A stretch of 64,000 nucleotides of DNA from Micavibrio sp. UBA6145 (GCA_002423205.1 DIUZ01000002.1:372001-436000), one strand, 5' to 3'; counted from the stretch's first letter, positions 17,129-26,023 are shown. Numbers and translations are program-made. The notes: generated by a model not told the origin, from the sequence alone.

Positions 17129-17153
17129 GAGCCGCCATTTGCGGCTCTTTTTG
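17129..17153 (+). terminator. Terminator after zapA
   Basis: GAGCCGC-catttt-like loop-GCGGCTC followed by five T, 30 bases after the zapA stop. Confidence 0.85.
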
Positions 17154-17197
17154 TTTTAAAAGCTGCCAAAATCCGGTAACTGCGCTATATCTAGAAA

Positions 17198-17366
17198 CGG
17201 CGGAGCTGCGGGGCAGGTGAAGGTACCAACATCCCTCGGGCCGATAATTAACTACTACGGGAACTGTGCCTTATGCGGCCCTGGTCGCATGATACGGTGC
17301 CCACCTGGTCAACCGGGCTAGTAGTGGATTTGATGCATACCCACGGCTTTCTGTGGCTCCGCTTTT
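17198..17366 (+). ncRNA. ssrS: 6S RNA
   Basis: Lies between zapA and ygfA, the conserved place of 6S RNA. The ends pair (GCGGAGC at 17200-17206 with GCTCCGC at 17356-17362, then a T-run). Inner arms flank a central bubble (ACTACT 17251 with AGTAGT 17320), and ATGCG/CGCAT (17273-17290) closes the apical loop. A -10 like box (TATATC, 17186-17191) stands about ten bases upstream. 6S RNA mimics an open promoter and holds sigma-70 RNA polymerase in stationary phase. The ends are accurate to a few bases only. Confidence 0.8.
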
Positions 17367-17399
17367 ATCTTCTGTTTCTTTCGGTTACCCTTTTCCCCC

Positions 17400-17975
17400 A
17401 TGGACGATCACGATTCCGAAAAGCGAAAACTGCGCCGTGGCGCGCATGCCCGCGCCGCCGAAAGTTCGATCGAACGTAAAAAACTGGACCGTGATCTGTG
17501 CCAGAAATATCTCGAAGCCTTTCCCCCAGATCCTGAAAAAACACTGGCCTTCTTCTGGCCGCTGGCACGTGAATGCGATACGCGCATGATCGCGGAGACA
17601 TGCCACGACATGGGCATGCCCTGCGCCCTGCCGGTGGTAACGGGGCCACGCAACATGGTTTTCCGCCAGTGGCGGCGCGACAGCACCATGATAAAATCCC
17701 GCGTCGGCACGCTGGAACCGCGTACAGATGCGCCCATCATCCAGCCGGACATTGTTCTGGTGCCGTTGATGATGGTCGATATGAAGGGTACACGGCTGGG
17801 GCGGGGGGCTGGGTATTACGACTCCGCCCTGGCTGCGCTGCGCAAAACCCACGACTTTATGGCCATCGGCATCGCCTATGACTGGCAACTGACCGAAGAC
17901 CCGATCCCGGCCGAAGACCACGACCAGCGCCTTGATGCTCTGGTCACGCCTTCGCGGGTTTTTATTTTCTCTTAA
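17400..17975 (+). CDS. ygfA: 5-formyltetrahydrofolate cyclo-ligase
   Basis: A 191-aa enzyme closing 5-formyl-THF to 5,10-methenyl-THF with ATP. The substrate and ATP loop GRGAGYYD is intact (residues about 137-144), preceded by PDIVLVPLMMVD; basic N-terminal residues (KRKLRRGAHARAA) fit the family's phosphate site. It follows 6S RNA directly, as in many proteobacteria where the two are cotranscribed. The stop overlaps the converging gene by 4 bases. Confidence 0.92.
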   Translation: MDDHDSEKRKLRRGAHARAAESSIERKKLDRDLCQKYLEAFPPDPEKTLAFFWPLARECDTRMIAETCHDMGMPCALPVVTGPRNMVFRQWRRDSTMIKSRVGTLEPRTDAPIIQPDIVLVPLMMVDMKGTRLGRGAGYYDSALAALRKTHDFMAIGIAYDWQLTEDPIPAEDHDQRLDALVTPSRVFIFS

Positions 17976-18484
17976 TCCGGGTAGCGTTCGAAATAACGGC
18001 GCACGGCTTCATCCAGCGCTTCCGTAAGCTGCGTGCCGCGATTGCCCATGTCTTTGCCGCGTTCGCCCATAAGCATGATGGCCTGAAGCGCATTCGCAAA
18101 TCCGTTTACAACGTCCAGTGCTTCAGAATTGGGGGCCGCAATCTGTTCAAGGAACAGGATCAGCCGCGCGGACACGACCGTAATCAGCGGATAGCCAAAC
18201 ATCGCGCCGTTGGCCTTTAACTGCATGGCCGGGTGAATCATGGTGCTGATCAGGGCTTCGCCGTCGATTTCGCCGCGCTTGGTCCCGGTCAGGCGAATGC
18301 CTTCCTGCAATGCCGTCAGGTAACGCTGGCCGGTGGGCAGGAAATCAAAATCGGTTTTATCGATCAGGTTTTGCGCCATCTCGATGATGCGCTCATCAAG
18401 CCCGCCGCTGCCGACTTTCAACTTTAACTGGTTGGGCGGGGTGATGAATTCGGCCTGGCGGTGCTTTGCGCGTTCCTTGCTCAT
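17972..18484 (-). CDS. Hpt-like helical protein without the phospho-histidine
   Basis: A 170-aa all-helical protein. Residues 84-101 (HPAMQLKANGAMFGYPLI) resemble the histidine phosphotransfer motif of alphaproteobacterial Hpt proteins (HDIKGQGGMFGYPLIT), but the position of the phosphorylated His holds Met87. His84 lies three residues earlier. The ATG overlaps the stop of the response regulator upstream (ATGA), so the two are made together and probably act together, perhaps with this protein as a non-transferring binding partner. The assignment rests on motif similarity. Confidence 0.5.
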   Translation of the reverse strand: MSKERAKHRQAEFITPPNQLKLKVGSGGLDERIIEMAQNLIDKTDFDFLPTGQRYLTALQEGIRLTGTKRGEIDGEALISTMIHPAMQLKANGAMFGYPLITVVSARLILFLEQIAAPNSEALDVVNGFANALQAIMLMGERGKDMGNRGTQLTEALDEAVRRYFERYPD

Positions 18485-18990
18485 GACTCGTCTCCCAGCG
18501 TGTGGTCCAGATGGCGTTTCCATGGGCCCGCAAAAGTCGCGTCGACCAGGCGGCGACGGTCGGGGCCGAAAAATTCTTCCGACCGGATAAACTGGCGCGG
18601 GCGTTCGATCACCTGCGCGATGCGCTTGTACAATTGCTTGGCGTTGAACGGTTTGACCAGGAATTCGGTCACGCCGGAATCGCGGGCGGTGGCCACACGG
18701 CTTCTTTCCGAGAACCCTGTCATCAGGATGACGGGGGCAAACGGGTTGGGGGATCGCGGTTCGCTGCGGATCATCCGGGTCAGGACAATACCGTCCAGCG
18801 GCTTCATCATCCAGTCAGCGACCACGATATCGGGGTTATGCTTGCAGAAGGCTTCAAACCCTTCTTCGCCGTTTTTGGCCAGAAGGATGGTTTTGACCCC
18901 GAAAGTCTGGAGAATCGCCCGGGCCATCATGGCCATGGGCTGGTTGTCCTCGACGATCAGGACTGAAACAGTATCAAAGTGATAGGGCAT
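18481..18990 (-). CDS. Response regulator, receiver domain with C-terminal extension
   Basis: A 169-aa single-domain regulator. Receiver residues are present: acidic pair Glu14-Asp15, phospho-acceptor Asp59 (DIVVADWMMKPLDG), Thr in ILMTG and Lys in FLVKPF. After residue about 125 comes an extension with RPRQFIRSEEFFGPDRRR, a motif common at the end of alphaproteobacterial receiver proteins and probably a protein-binding tail. No DNA-binding or enzyme domain. Start at 18990 where the fold begins. Likely acts by protein contact; its partner may be the coupled Hpt-like protein. Confidence 0.88.
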   Translation of the reverse strand: MPYHFDTVSVLIVEDNQPMAMMARAILQTFGVKTILLAKNGEEGFEAFCKHNPDIVVADWMMKPLDGIVLTRMIRSEPRSPNPFAPVILMTGFSERSRVATARDSGVTEFLVKPFNAKQLYKRIAQVIERPRQFIRSEEFFGPDRRRLVDATFAGPWKRHLDHTLGDES

Positions 18991-19055
18991 GCCGCTTACG
19001 ACGTATTGAAAATGGGTGCAGGAGAAATTATAACCCGGATACAGAGGATAGGACA

Positions 19056-19814
19056 ATGGCAGGGCATTCCCACGCAAAGAACGTCGCGCGCCGCAAGGAA
19101 GCGCAAGGTAAGAAAAAGGCCAATCTGTTTGGCAAAATCGCCCGTGGCATCACGGTTGCGGCCAAATCCGGCAGTCCGGACCCCGACATGAACCCCCGCC
19201 TGCGCCTTGCCATCGACAAGGCCAAGTCGGTCTCCATGCCCAATGACCGTATCAAACGCGCGGTGGAACAGGGTATGCCCGGTGCCGCCGACGGCAAGGA
19301 TTACCAGGAAGCCCGGTATGAAGGCTATGCCCCCGGCGGCGTCGCCGTGGTTATCGAATGCCTGACCGACAACGTCGCCCGTACCGTGGGCGATATCCGC
19401 CCGATGTTCGCAAAATTCGGCGGCACGCTGGGCACGGCCGGTTCGGTGTCGTTCATGTTCGAAAAACTGGGTGAGGTGGTTTATCCTGCATCCAAGGCTT
19501 CGGCGGACGCCATGTTCGAAGCCGGTGTCGAAGCCGGCGCCCAGAACGTGGAAAGCGACGACGAATACCACAACGTCTATACCGAGACGACCGACCTTGC
19601 CGCAGTGACCGACGCGCTGGAAAAGAAATTCGGTGCCCCTGAAAAATCCGGCATGATCTGGAAGCCGCTGAACATGCACGCGGTCACAGACGCCGAAGTC
19701 GCCGCATCGGTCATGAAACTTCTTGATGCGCTGGACGATCTCGACGATGTGCAGGAAGTCTTCATCAACATGGATATCAGCGAAGACATTGCCGCCAAAT
19801 TGAACGCCGCATGA
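19056..19814 (+). CDS. yebC: YebC/TACO1 family protein
   Basis: A 252-aa protein with the family start MAGHSHAKNVARRKEAQGKK and three-domain layout, including YEGYAPGGVAVVIECLTDN and AGSVSFMFEK. YebC proteins act as translation factors that ease stalling at proline-rich stretches and were earlier annotated as regulators of ruvC. A good ribosome site (AGGACA region) precedes the ATG. It overlaps ruvC by four bases (ATGA), forming yebC-ruvC-ruvA-ruvB. Confidence 0.93.
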   Translation: MAGHSHAKNVARRKEAQGKKKANLFGKIARGITVAAKSGSPDPDMNPRLRLAIDKAKSVSMPNDRIKRAVEQGMPGAADGKDYQEARYEGYAPGGVAVVIECLTDNVARTVGDIRPMFAKFGGTLGTAGSVSFMFEKLGEVVYPASKASADAMFEAGVEAGAQNVESDDEYHNVYTETTDLAAVTDALEKKFGAPEKSGMIWKPLNMHAVTDAEVAASVMKLLDALDDLDDVQEVFINMDISEDIAAKLNAA

Positions 19815-20287
19815 CAAAGACCATCCGCATATTGGGGATCGATCCCGGTCTTCAACGCTGCGGCTGGGGTGTCATTGATTATACCGACAACAAACTTGTT
19901 TACGTTGCGGGTGGCTGCATCAAGCCGCCGACCAAGGCCCCGATGGGCGAGCGTCTGGCGCTGATCGATATCGAGCTCGAAAAAATCATCGCCGAATGGA
20001 AACCGCAGGAAGCTGCGATTGAAGAAACATTCTCCAACACCAATGCGGCATCGACCCTCAAGCTTGGCATGGCACGCGGCGTTGCGTTTATCGCGCCCGC
20101 GCGCGCGGGCCTGCCCATCGGGGAATACGCCGCGAACAAAGTCAAAAAATCCGTGGTCGGTGCCGGTCACGCCGACAAGGACCAGATCCAGATGATGGTA
20201 AAGGTGTTGCTGCCCAAGGCGACATTCGAAATCGCCGACACCGCCGACGCGCTGGCCGTTGCCATCTGCCACGCGCATCATCGCTAA
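19811..20287 (+). CDS. ruvC: Holliday junction resolvase RuvC
   Basis: A 158-aa endonuclease of the RNase H fold that cuts Holliday junctions. Catalytic acids appear in order: Asp in LGIDPGLQRCGWG, Glu in AAIEETFSNTNAASTLKLG, and two acids in GHADKDQIQMMVK and IADTADALAVAICHA. Forms a resolvasome with RuvA and RuvB encoded just downstream. Confidence 0.95.
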   Translation: MTKTIRILGIDPGLQRCGWGVIDYTDNKLVYVAGGCIKPPTKAPMGERLALIDIELEKIIAEWKPQEAAIEETFSNTNAASTLKLGMARGVAFIAPARAGLPIGEYAANKVKKSVVGAGHADKDQIQMMVKVLLPKATFEIADTADALAVAICHAHHR

Positions 20288-20396
20288 GGGCTAAAAACCA
20301 CGCACGCACATATCTACAATATGTAAAAATTAAATAATCGCGGATTGTTTACCGATAACCTCTGCCAATTGTGAACAAAACAGGTACAATCGGGTT

Positions 20397-21023
20397 ATGA
20401 TTGGCAAATTACGCGGTATTATCGACCATATTCAGGGCAACCAGCTTGTGCTCGACGTCAACGGCGTCGGCTATGTGGTCAATGCCGGGGCCCGCACCAT
20501 GGGTGCCATCGGCGGCGCGGGTGAGGCGGCAAGCCTGCTGATCGAAACCATCGTCCGCGAAGACGCGATCACGCTTTACGGTTTTGCCGAAAATTCTGAA
20601 AGGCAGTGGTTCAAAACCCTGACCACCGTACAGGGCGTGGGCCCGCGCGTGGCGCTGTCCATCCTGTCCGCCTGCACGCCCGACCAGCTCACGCTTGCCA
20701 TCGGCGCAAAAGATTCCGCAATGCTCACACGTGCTGACGGCGTCGGCAAAAAACTGGCTGAACGCATTGTCATCGAATTGAAGGATAAGGCGCACCACAC
20801 CGCCGCCATCGCCATCCCGTCCGGCCCATCGCCGGAGGTCAAACAAAAACGCGCCAAACCAGCAAACGATGCCGACCACATCAACGACGCCGTCTCCGCG
20901 CTCGTCAATCTGGGCTATGGCCGCTCCGAAGCATTCCAGGCCGTGAACGCGGTGATCCAGCGCGGTGAAGCCAAAGACTTAAGCGCGATTATTTCGCAGT
21001 CCCTGAAAGAGATGGCCGCATGA
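20397..21023 (+). CDS. ruvA: Holliday junction DNA helicase subunit RuvA
   Basis: A 208-aa protein with an OB-fold start ([20 protein letters not shown]), two helix-hairpin-helix motifs ([15 protein letters not shown] and [17 protein letters not shown]) and a C-terminal three-helix domain ([19 protein letters not shown]) that binds RuvB. RuvA binds four-way junctions. A 109-base AT-rich gap separates it from ruvC, so it may have its own promoter. Its stop overlaps the ruvB start. Confidence 0.95.
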   Translation: MIGKLRGIIDHIQGNQLVLDVNGVGYVVNAGARTMGAIGGAGEAASLLIETIVREDAITLYGFAENSERQWFKTLTTVQGVGPRVALSILSACTPDQLTLAIGAKDSAMLTRADGVGKKLAERIVIELKDKAHHTAAIAIPSGPSPEVKQKRAKPANDADHINDAVSALVNLGYGRSEAFQAVNAVIQRGEAKDLSAIISQSLKEMAA

Positions 21024-22048
21024 GCCGCGCCGAAGCCCTTACGACACAAAAACTGGGCAGCGATGAAGACATGGCGCTGCGCCCCAAGGCGCTGGCGGAA
21101 TTCACCGGCCAGAAACAGCTCAAGGAAAATCTCGCCGTATTCATCGCTGCCGCCAAATCGCGCGGCGAACCCCTCGATCACGTGCTGCTGCACGGCCCGC
21201 CGGGACTGGGCAAAACCACGCTTGCGCAGATCGTCGCGCGTGAACTGGGTGTTGGTTTCAAGGCAACATCCGGCCCAGTCATCGCGCGTGCGGGCGACCT
21301 TGCCGCGATCCTGACCAATCTTCAGCCGATGGATGTTCTGTTCATCGATGAAATCCATCGTTTAAGCCCGGTGGTTGAGGAAATTCTCTACCCCGCCATG
21401 GAAGACGGCAAACTCGACATCATGATCGGTGAGGGGCCTGCCGCACGCAGCGTGCAGATCGAACTGCCGCCGTTCACGCTGGTCGCCGCCACCACGCGCT
21501 CCGGCCTTCTGACGACACCCTTGCGCGAACGTTTCGGTATTCCGCTGCGACTTGATTTCTACACGCATGACGATTTGACCAGCATCGTGGCCCGCGCTGC
21601 CAAAATTCTCGGCGGCAATCTTGCCATCGACGGCGCCCGCGAAATTGCCAAGCGCGCCCGTGGCACGCCGCGCATTGCCGGTCGTCTGGTTCGCCGCGTG
21701 CGCGATTTCGCGCAAGTTGACGGTCATGCGTCTGTTACCGCCGCGATTGCCGACGCCGCGCTGAAACGTCTTGATGTCGATGCGGCCGGCCTCGACGCCA
21801 TGGACCGCCGCTATCTGCGCACGATTGTCGAACATTATGACGGCGGCCCGGTTGGCGTTGAAACCATGGCCGCGACATTGTCCGAAGAGCGCGACGTCAT
21901 CGAAGACGTGATCGAACCCTATCTGATCCAGCAGGGCCTGGTCCAGCGCACGCCGCGCGGCCGCTGCATCACCGCCGGCGGCTACCGCGCCCTGGGCCTG
22001 AACGCCCCAAACAAACCGGTAAATCCTGATTTGTTCTCCGACCAATAA
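21020..22048 (+). CDS. ruvB: Holliday junction DNA helicase subunit RuvB
   Basis: A 342-aa AAA+ motor that drives branch migration. Walker [10 protein letters not shown], Walker [11 protein letters not shown], sensor 1 LVAATTRSG, arginine finger region [14 protein letters not shown] and the C-terminal winged helix ([14 protein letters not shown] [17 protein letters not shown]) are all present. ATGA overlap with ruvA. Confidence 0.96.
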   Translation: MSRAEALTTQKLGSDEDMALRPKALAEFTGQKQLKENLAVFIAAAKSRGEPLDHVLLHGPPGLGKTTLAQIVARELGVGFKATSGPVIARAGDLAAILTNLQPMDVLFIDEIHRLSPVVEEILYPAMEDGKLDIMIGEGPAARSVQIELPPFTLVAATTRSGLLTTPLRERFGIPLRLDFYTHDDLTSIVARAAKILGGNLAIDGAREIAKRARGTPRIAGRLVRRVRDFAQVDGHASVTAAIADAALKRLDVDAAGLDAMDRRYLRTIVEHYDGGPVGVETMAATLSEERDVIEDVIEPYLIQQGLVQRTPRGRCITAGGYRALGLNAPNKPVNPDLFSDQ

Positions 22049-22111
22049 CACCTGTGGATGTTGCGGCGCAGCGCCTTGAACAAGTCGTTGTCATAAATTA
22101 CGACTCGTAAG

Positions 22112-23521
22112 GTGAATTCTAAGCAGCAAGTGCATCAGTATTCATCCCGTGAGCTGGCCAATCGCCCATTGGTCGAAGGCTACACTATCGACGACCCCAC
22201 AACGCTGGATATGGATGACGGGCTTTGGGTTGATCGCCGCCCCAATGGCTGGCGTATCCTGATCTCCATCGCCGATGTATCACGTGCGGTCCATGCCGGA
22301 AGCCCGGTTGATCAAAATGCACGCAGACAGGGTTTCTCGCTTTATCACCCGCTCGGCAACACGCCCATGCTGCCCGCCGATATGGACCGTAACCGCCTGA
22401 GCCTCGTGGAAGGGGCGCTCAGGCCCGCGGTGACGGTCGAAGGCGTGCTGGACGATCACTTCAATGTCATCGAAACCAGCATTTATCGATCAGCGTTCCT
22501 GAGCAGCAAAAAACTCAGCTATGAAACTTTCCTCGAATTAAGCGGTGATCCTTCTCACCGCTTTTTTTTATGGGACCAACTGGCGGCGGGTCTGGAACAA
22601 CAGCGCCGCCGCGCGGGGTCCTTAAGCCTTGATGATTTGAGCAAGGGCCTGCGCCTTGATAGAGACGGCCATATCTGCGGCGCGGGTACGGCAAGCCACC
22701 GTGGTCACAGATTTGTCGGTGAGGCCGCGATCTTCGCCAATCGCGTGGTCGGAAAATACATGCGCGATCATGATGTCCCGGCGCTATACCGCAATCACGC
22801 CGCCGATGCGGTGGACCCGGATCTGGGCCCGCGTCTTCTGTACAATGTGCGCGACGCCATCCTGAGTGAAAGCGACGATGATTATAAGGCCGCGATTAAA
22901 CGCCTGCGCCTGTGGTTCCTGCGCGCAAGGTACGAAGTCGATGTGAAGGGGCATTTTGGCCTCGCGGTGAATGAATACCTGCATTTCACATCACCTATCC
23001 GCCGTTACGCCGATCTGGCCGTGCACCGCAACCTTCTGGCGCATATCGAAGGCCGCGCCATTGTGCACACGCGCGACGACCTGTCCGCGCTGGGCGACCA
23101 CCTGAACACCCGCAACGACGAGGAACGCAATTTCCACCAATCGGAAATGTACAAGGAAGTGCTGTACCAGCGCATGTCGCGGCGTGTGCGATCGACGGGT
23201 GCGGTCTTTGACAATCTTCATGACGAGGAACTGCGCATGGCGCTCTTCGCCGCGCACCACGAAGGTATTGAGAATTGCCATCTGGCGGATGAAGTCAAAC
23301 GGCGGGCGCATCGCGGCGCACTTGGGCATGTTGTGGCATATTACATTCTCAATGATGTCGATAGCGATGCAGGCTACTGGCACGATTTACGCCGCGCCTG
23401 CCGCCCGGATAAGCCCAGCCTGATCCGCAGCTTTGCACAATCGGTTGCGCACTGGGCGCCCTCAGCCAAGCTGGTTCCGCGTTGCGAGGGACCTGCGTTC
23501 GGTGGGCTCGTTCCGGCCTGA
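22112..23521 (+). CDS. Minimal RNB-domain exoribonuclease (RNase II/R family)
   Basis: A 469-aa protein that is essentially an RNB catalytic domain. The four metal-binding aspartates of RNase II match in spacing (Asp27, Asp33, Asp35 and Asp36 in TIDDPTTLDMDDG), and the family signature YLHFTSPIRRYADLAVHRNL is intact. The N-terminal cold-shock domains of RNase R/II are absent and no clear S1 domain follows. RNB enzymes degrade RNA 3' to 5'; without cold-shock domains, substrate handling must differ or need a partner. GTG start; no ATG precedes the catalytic motif. Opens an accessory block between ruvB and ybgC, 70 bases before a dsRNA-binding protein gene. Confidence 0.85.
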   Translation: MNSKQQVHQYSSRELANRPLVEGYTIDDPTTLDMDDGLWVDRRPNGWRILISIADVSRAVHAGSPVDQNARRQGFSLYHPLGNTPMLPADMDRNRLSLVEGALRPAVTVEGVLDDHFNVIETSIYRSAFLSSKKLSYETFLELSGDPSHRFFLWDQLAAGLEQQRRRAGSLSLDDLSKGLRLDRDGHICGAGTASHRGHRFVGEAAIFANRVVGKYMRDHDVPALYRNHAADAVDPDLGPRLLYNVRDAILSESDDDYKAAIKRLRLWFLRARYEVDVKGHFGLAVNEYLHFTSPIRRYADLAVHRNLLAHIEGRAIVHTRDDLSALGDHLNTRNDEERNFHQSEMYKEVLYQRMSRRVRSTGAVFDNLHDEELRMALFAAHHEGIENCHLADEVKRRAHRGALGHVVAYYILNDVDSDAGYWHDLRRACRPDKPSLIRSFAQSVAHWAPSAKLVPRCEGPAFGGLVPA

Positions 23522-23591
23522 TTGCTGCGACGCGTCGCAATTCTCAGCGAAGAATTGCAAAGCCGCGCGGCCCTGTGGCAGTTTTGTTTCC

Positions 23592-23855
23592 ATGAAAAAG
23601 AAACAACCCCTTTGCCTTCTGAATGAATGGGCGCAGGCCAACGGTAAACAGTATTCATTCACGGATACGTCGACCGGACCGGCGCATAAACCCGACTTTA
23701 CCAGCAGGCTGAAATTCGAACGTTGTTCCGATGTTTTTGTGGGCACGGGACCTACGAAAAAACAGGCTCGCAGCAGCGCTGCACAGGCCGCCGTCCATAA
23801 CTGGGGCATTGCCGACAAGCGGACAAAAGCGCCGGTTCTGGCCGTCAGCGCCTAA
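23592..23855 (+). CDS. Stand-alone double-stranded RNA-binding domain protein, 87 aa
   Basis: The whole protein is one dsRBD. Helix 1 is PLCLLNEWAQANGKQYSF, the minor-groove loop carries GPAHKPDFTSRLKF (canonical GPxH..F), and helix 2 starts with the phosphate-binding lysines in TKKQARSSAAQAAVHNW. In most bacteria this domain is found only at the C-terminus of RNase III. Here it is separate and lies directly downstream of a minimal RNB exonuclease, so it may deliver structured RNA to that enzyme (inference). Start at ATG 23592 before a Lys-rich start; an open frame runs further upstream without clear homology. Confidence 0.82.
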   Translation: MKKKQPLCLLNEWAQANGKQYSFTDTSTGPAHKPDFTSRLKFERCSDVFVGTGPTKKQARSSAAQAAVHNWGIADKRTKAPVLAVSA

Positions 23856-23894
23856 AATTTGCCAAAAAACGCCCGTCTGTGGCATGGTCACGCC

Positions 23895-24611
23895 ATGGGA
23901 TCAGGTTTCTTCGCAATCATGTCTTCAGACCCGGCGGTCATCGTCGAGTCTTTGAAAAGCAAAAAAGTGAACGCACTCCACGCCACCAATGGCGTCTTCG
24001 GTGCCGCAAAGCAAATGGTCGTTCCGACGACCATGGCGGGGTTTCAGTACATTCACGAAAACGATGCCGATAAAAATGCGGCGCTTTTCGTCGCGCTGAA
24101 TTCCGACAAAAGCATGCAGGACATGCTGAAAGCCAAAAATGCACCGCGCGCCGAATACGACGCGCTGGAAGATCAGTATACCCGCATGCGCAAAATCATG
24201 CCCGCACTGGCAACGCAATTCCCTGACCGTATGGTCACATTCGCATTTTACGATGCGCAGGACCCGGTCGCATTATACGAAGCATTACATACCGCCGGTT
24301 TCGGCATGCGTGGCCTGCATAAATGGGGCTACGGCACGGGCGATAACCCGAAGCCGATTTTGGGCGCTGAATTTTTTGAAAAGGTGAACGGCTTCCCGTT
24401 CCCGAATTCCGTTGCCCACATGAAGCCTGCTTTCTGGGATGTCACCCCCGAAGGCCAGAAGGGCGTTGTTCAGGTGGTCGACCTGACCAAGGTGTTTGGC
24501 GCACATGGTGCGCCGTATCTTTCGGCACAAAATGAAATGCTGATGCCTGTAAAACACCCGGTTTCTTACGCCGCCGGTCTGCCCATGAACCTTCGTCCCA
24601 AAGCGCCTTAA
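23895..24611 (+). CDS. Divergent nucleotidyltransferase-like protein, 238 aa
   Basis: No firm family. The order of motifs recalls cytidylyltransferases of the HldE/TagD type: TNGVF (31-35), FVALNSDKSM (65-74, compare VAVNSDAST), a following RMRK helix (97-100) and LHKWGYG (141-147). The catalytic HxGH is not present; the closest match is MAGF at 47-50 after an insertion, so classical nucleotidyl transfer looks lost or altered. The C-terminal 90 residues match nothing I know. Start MGSGFFA at 23895 lacks a good ribosome site; a TTG at 23859 is the alternative. Confidence 0.45.
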   Translation: MGSGFFAIMSSDPAVIVESLKSKKVNALHATNGVFGAAKQMVVPTTMAGFQYIHENDADKNAALFVALNSDKSMQDMLKAKNAPRAEYDALEDQYTRMRKIMPALATQFPDRMVTFAFYDAQDPVALYEALHTAGFGMRGLHKWGYGTGDNPKPILGAEFFEKVNGFPFPNSVAHMKPAFWDVTPEGQKGVVQVVDLTKVFGAHGAPYLSAQNEMLMPVKHPVSYAAGLPMNLRPKAP

Positions 24612-24615
24612 ATTT

Positions 24616-25530
24616 TTAGGCCATCTGCGGTGTGCGCACGGCCTGCAACAGGCTGGGGCTCGCGCGTTCGGTGATGATGTGCTGGACCTTGCCGCGTGCG
24701 GCCAACTTGAAATTATCACGCGCATCGTCTGCGGCAAAATAAGCCGTATCGCCATGGCTCCAGCAATGCCCCTTGGCCAGAAAGTTCAGCGCGTTGCTGG
24801 CATACATGACGCCGACATGGCGGCCCACATGATCCAGACGCTCTGATAATTGTGTCCATGCTGCCTGATCCGTCATGTCGATGGTCAGCGCACCCAGCGC
24901 ACCGGACTTGGCCATCATATGCAGATATACATAGTCCGACCCGCGCCAGCGCAATTCGACGGTATCGCCCTTCCACCATTTGTCTTCGTTCGGTGCCGCG
25001 ACTTCACGGAACAGGCCGTTTATCACCGGCGGCTGCGGATCGCGGCGTATGCTGATAGATGATTGCTCCAGATCCACGGCGCGGTTGCCGCAGGCGAGCA
25101 GGGCGGCAGCTTCAAGCGCGGGCCCCGTATCTTTCATATATTTCACGAATGCCGCGTAGGACGGGGATGTCTCCAGCCCCTTGATCGTTTTCTGCCAGAA
25201 CAGCGTCTGCAGCGGGTTGATGTCGAACAGAATGGCCGCAGCCGGACGCATCGCCGCGATATAACTGAAATTCAGAAAACCGGCGCAACCCATGTAGACG
25301 CTGTTGCGATCATGGCCGCCGGCTTTGCTCATGGCTTCAAGCAGGGTGCGGTGGCTATGAGTTTCTTCGCTGACGACATTGGTATGGATCGAAGCGGCAT
25401 AAAACCCGGCCCAGTTGTCGCGGGCATAGGCGCGGCCAACGCCGGGCAGCATGACCATGCGGTCATTGACCGGGGTGTTGTTGAGATCGGCAACCGCATG
25501 GGCGAAACCGGTGTGGATGGAATGGCTCAT
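24616..25530 (-). CDS. Methyltransferase-like protein (LIC_10091-like), 304 aa
   Basis: Residues 78-105 (YMGCAGFLNFSYIAAMRP, then AAAILFDINPLQTLFWQ) resemble the SAM-binding region of the leptospiral LIC_10091-type Rossmann proteins, in which a glycine-rich strand is followed by an acidic residue at the end of strand 2. The rest has no motif I recognise. Substrate unknown. The stop is 4 bases from the stop of the converging nucleotidyltransferase-like gene, and the start faces ybgC across 82 bases. Start at MSHSIHTGF; the frame stays open further upstream. Confidence 0.5.
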   Translation of the reverse strand: MSHSIHTGFAHAVADLNNTPVNDRMVMLPGVGRAYARDNWAGFYAASIHTNVVSEETHSHRTLLEAMSKAGGHDRNSVYMGCAGFLNFSYIAAMRPAAAILFDINPLQTLFWQKTIKGLETSPSYAAFVKYMKDTGPALEAAALLACGNRAVDLEQSSISIRRDPQPPVINGLFREVAAPNEDKWWKGDTVELRWRGSDYVYLHMMAKSGALGALTIDMTDQAAWTQLSERLDHVGRHVGVMYASNALNFLAKGHCWSHGDTAYFAADDARDNFKLAARGKVQHIITERASPSLLQAVRTPQMA

Positions 25531-25612
25531 GGGTTGCGCTATAGGGACGGGGCTGGCACTCTGGCGGCTGTTTCGAAAATCATCCCGGATACATACCAAA
25601 TACGGACTAGTT

Positions 25613-26005
25613 ATGTCAAAAACATCAAAATTGCCCGTCCGTATCTACTACGAAGACACTGACGCAGGCGGTATTGTTTACCACGCCTCGTTTCTGCGCT
25701 TTGCCGAGCGTGCCCGGTCCGAATGGCTGCGCGAACACGATATTAACAATTCCGACCTGCTGCCCGGCCATGGCTTTCACTTCGTCGTGCGCCATATCAG
25801 CATCGACTATCTGGCACCCGGAAAGCTCGACGACCTGTTGGAAGTCGAAAGCACAGTGGTTGACCTTGGTAATGCCTCATTTACCATGCAACAAAACATG
25901 ACACGAAACGGTGTGCCCATCGTCACCATGAAGGTGGTGCTGGTGTGCATCAACGAAGCGGGTAAGGCCGTGCGTGTACCCGAAATGCTTCGTGCGATTT
26001 TATAA
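25613..26005 (+). CDS. ybgC: Acyl-CoA thioesterase YbgC
   Basis: A 130-aa hot-dog-fold thioesterase. The catalytic motif YYEDTDAGGIVYHASFLRF (Asp17) is intact. YbgC hydrolyses acyl-CoA or acyl-ACP and regularly heads the tol-pal operon. A TAGTT-ATG start follows a possible promoter region; the reading frame extends upstream without homology. Followed after 18 bases by tolQ. Confidence 0.93.
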   Translation: MSKTSKLPVRIYYEDTDAGGIVYHASFLRFAERARSEWLREHDINNSDLLPGHGFHFVVRHISIDYLAPGKLDDLLEVESTVVDLGNASFTMQQNMTRNGVPIVTMKVVLVCINEAGKAVRVPEMLRAIL

Positions 26006-26023
26006 GTTCAAAAAGGAAATGAA

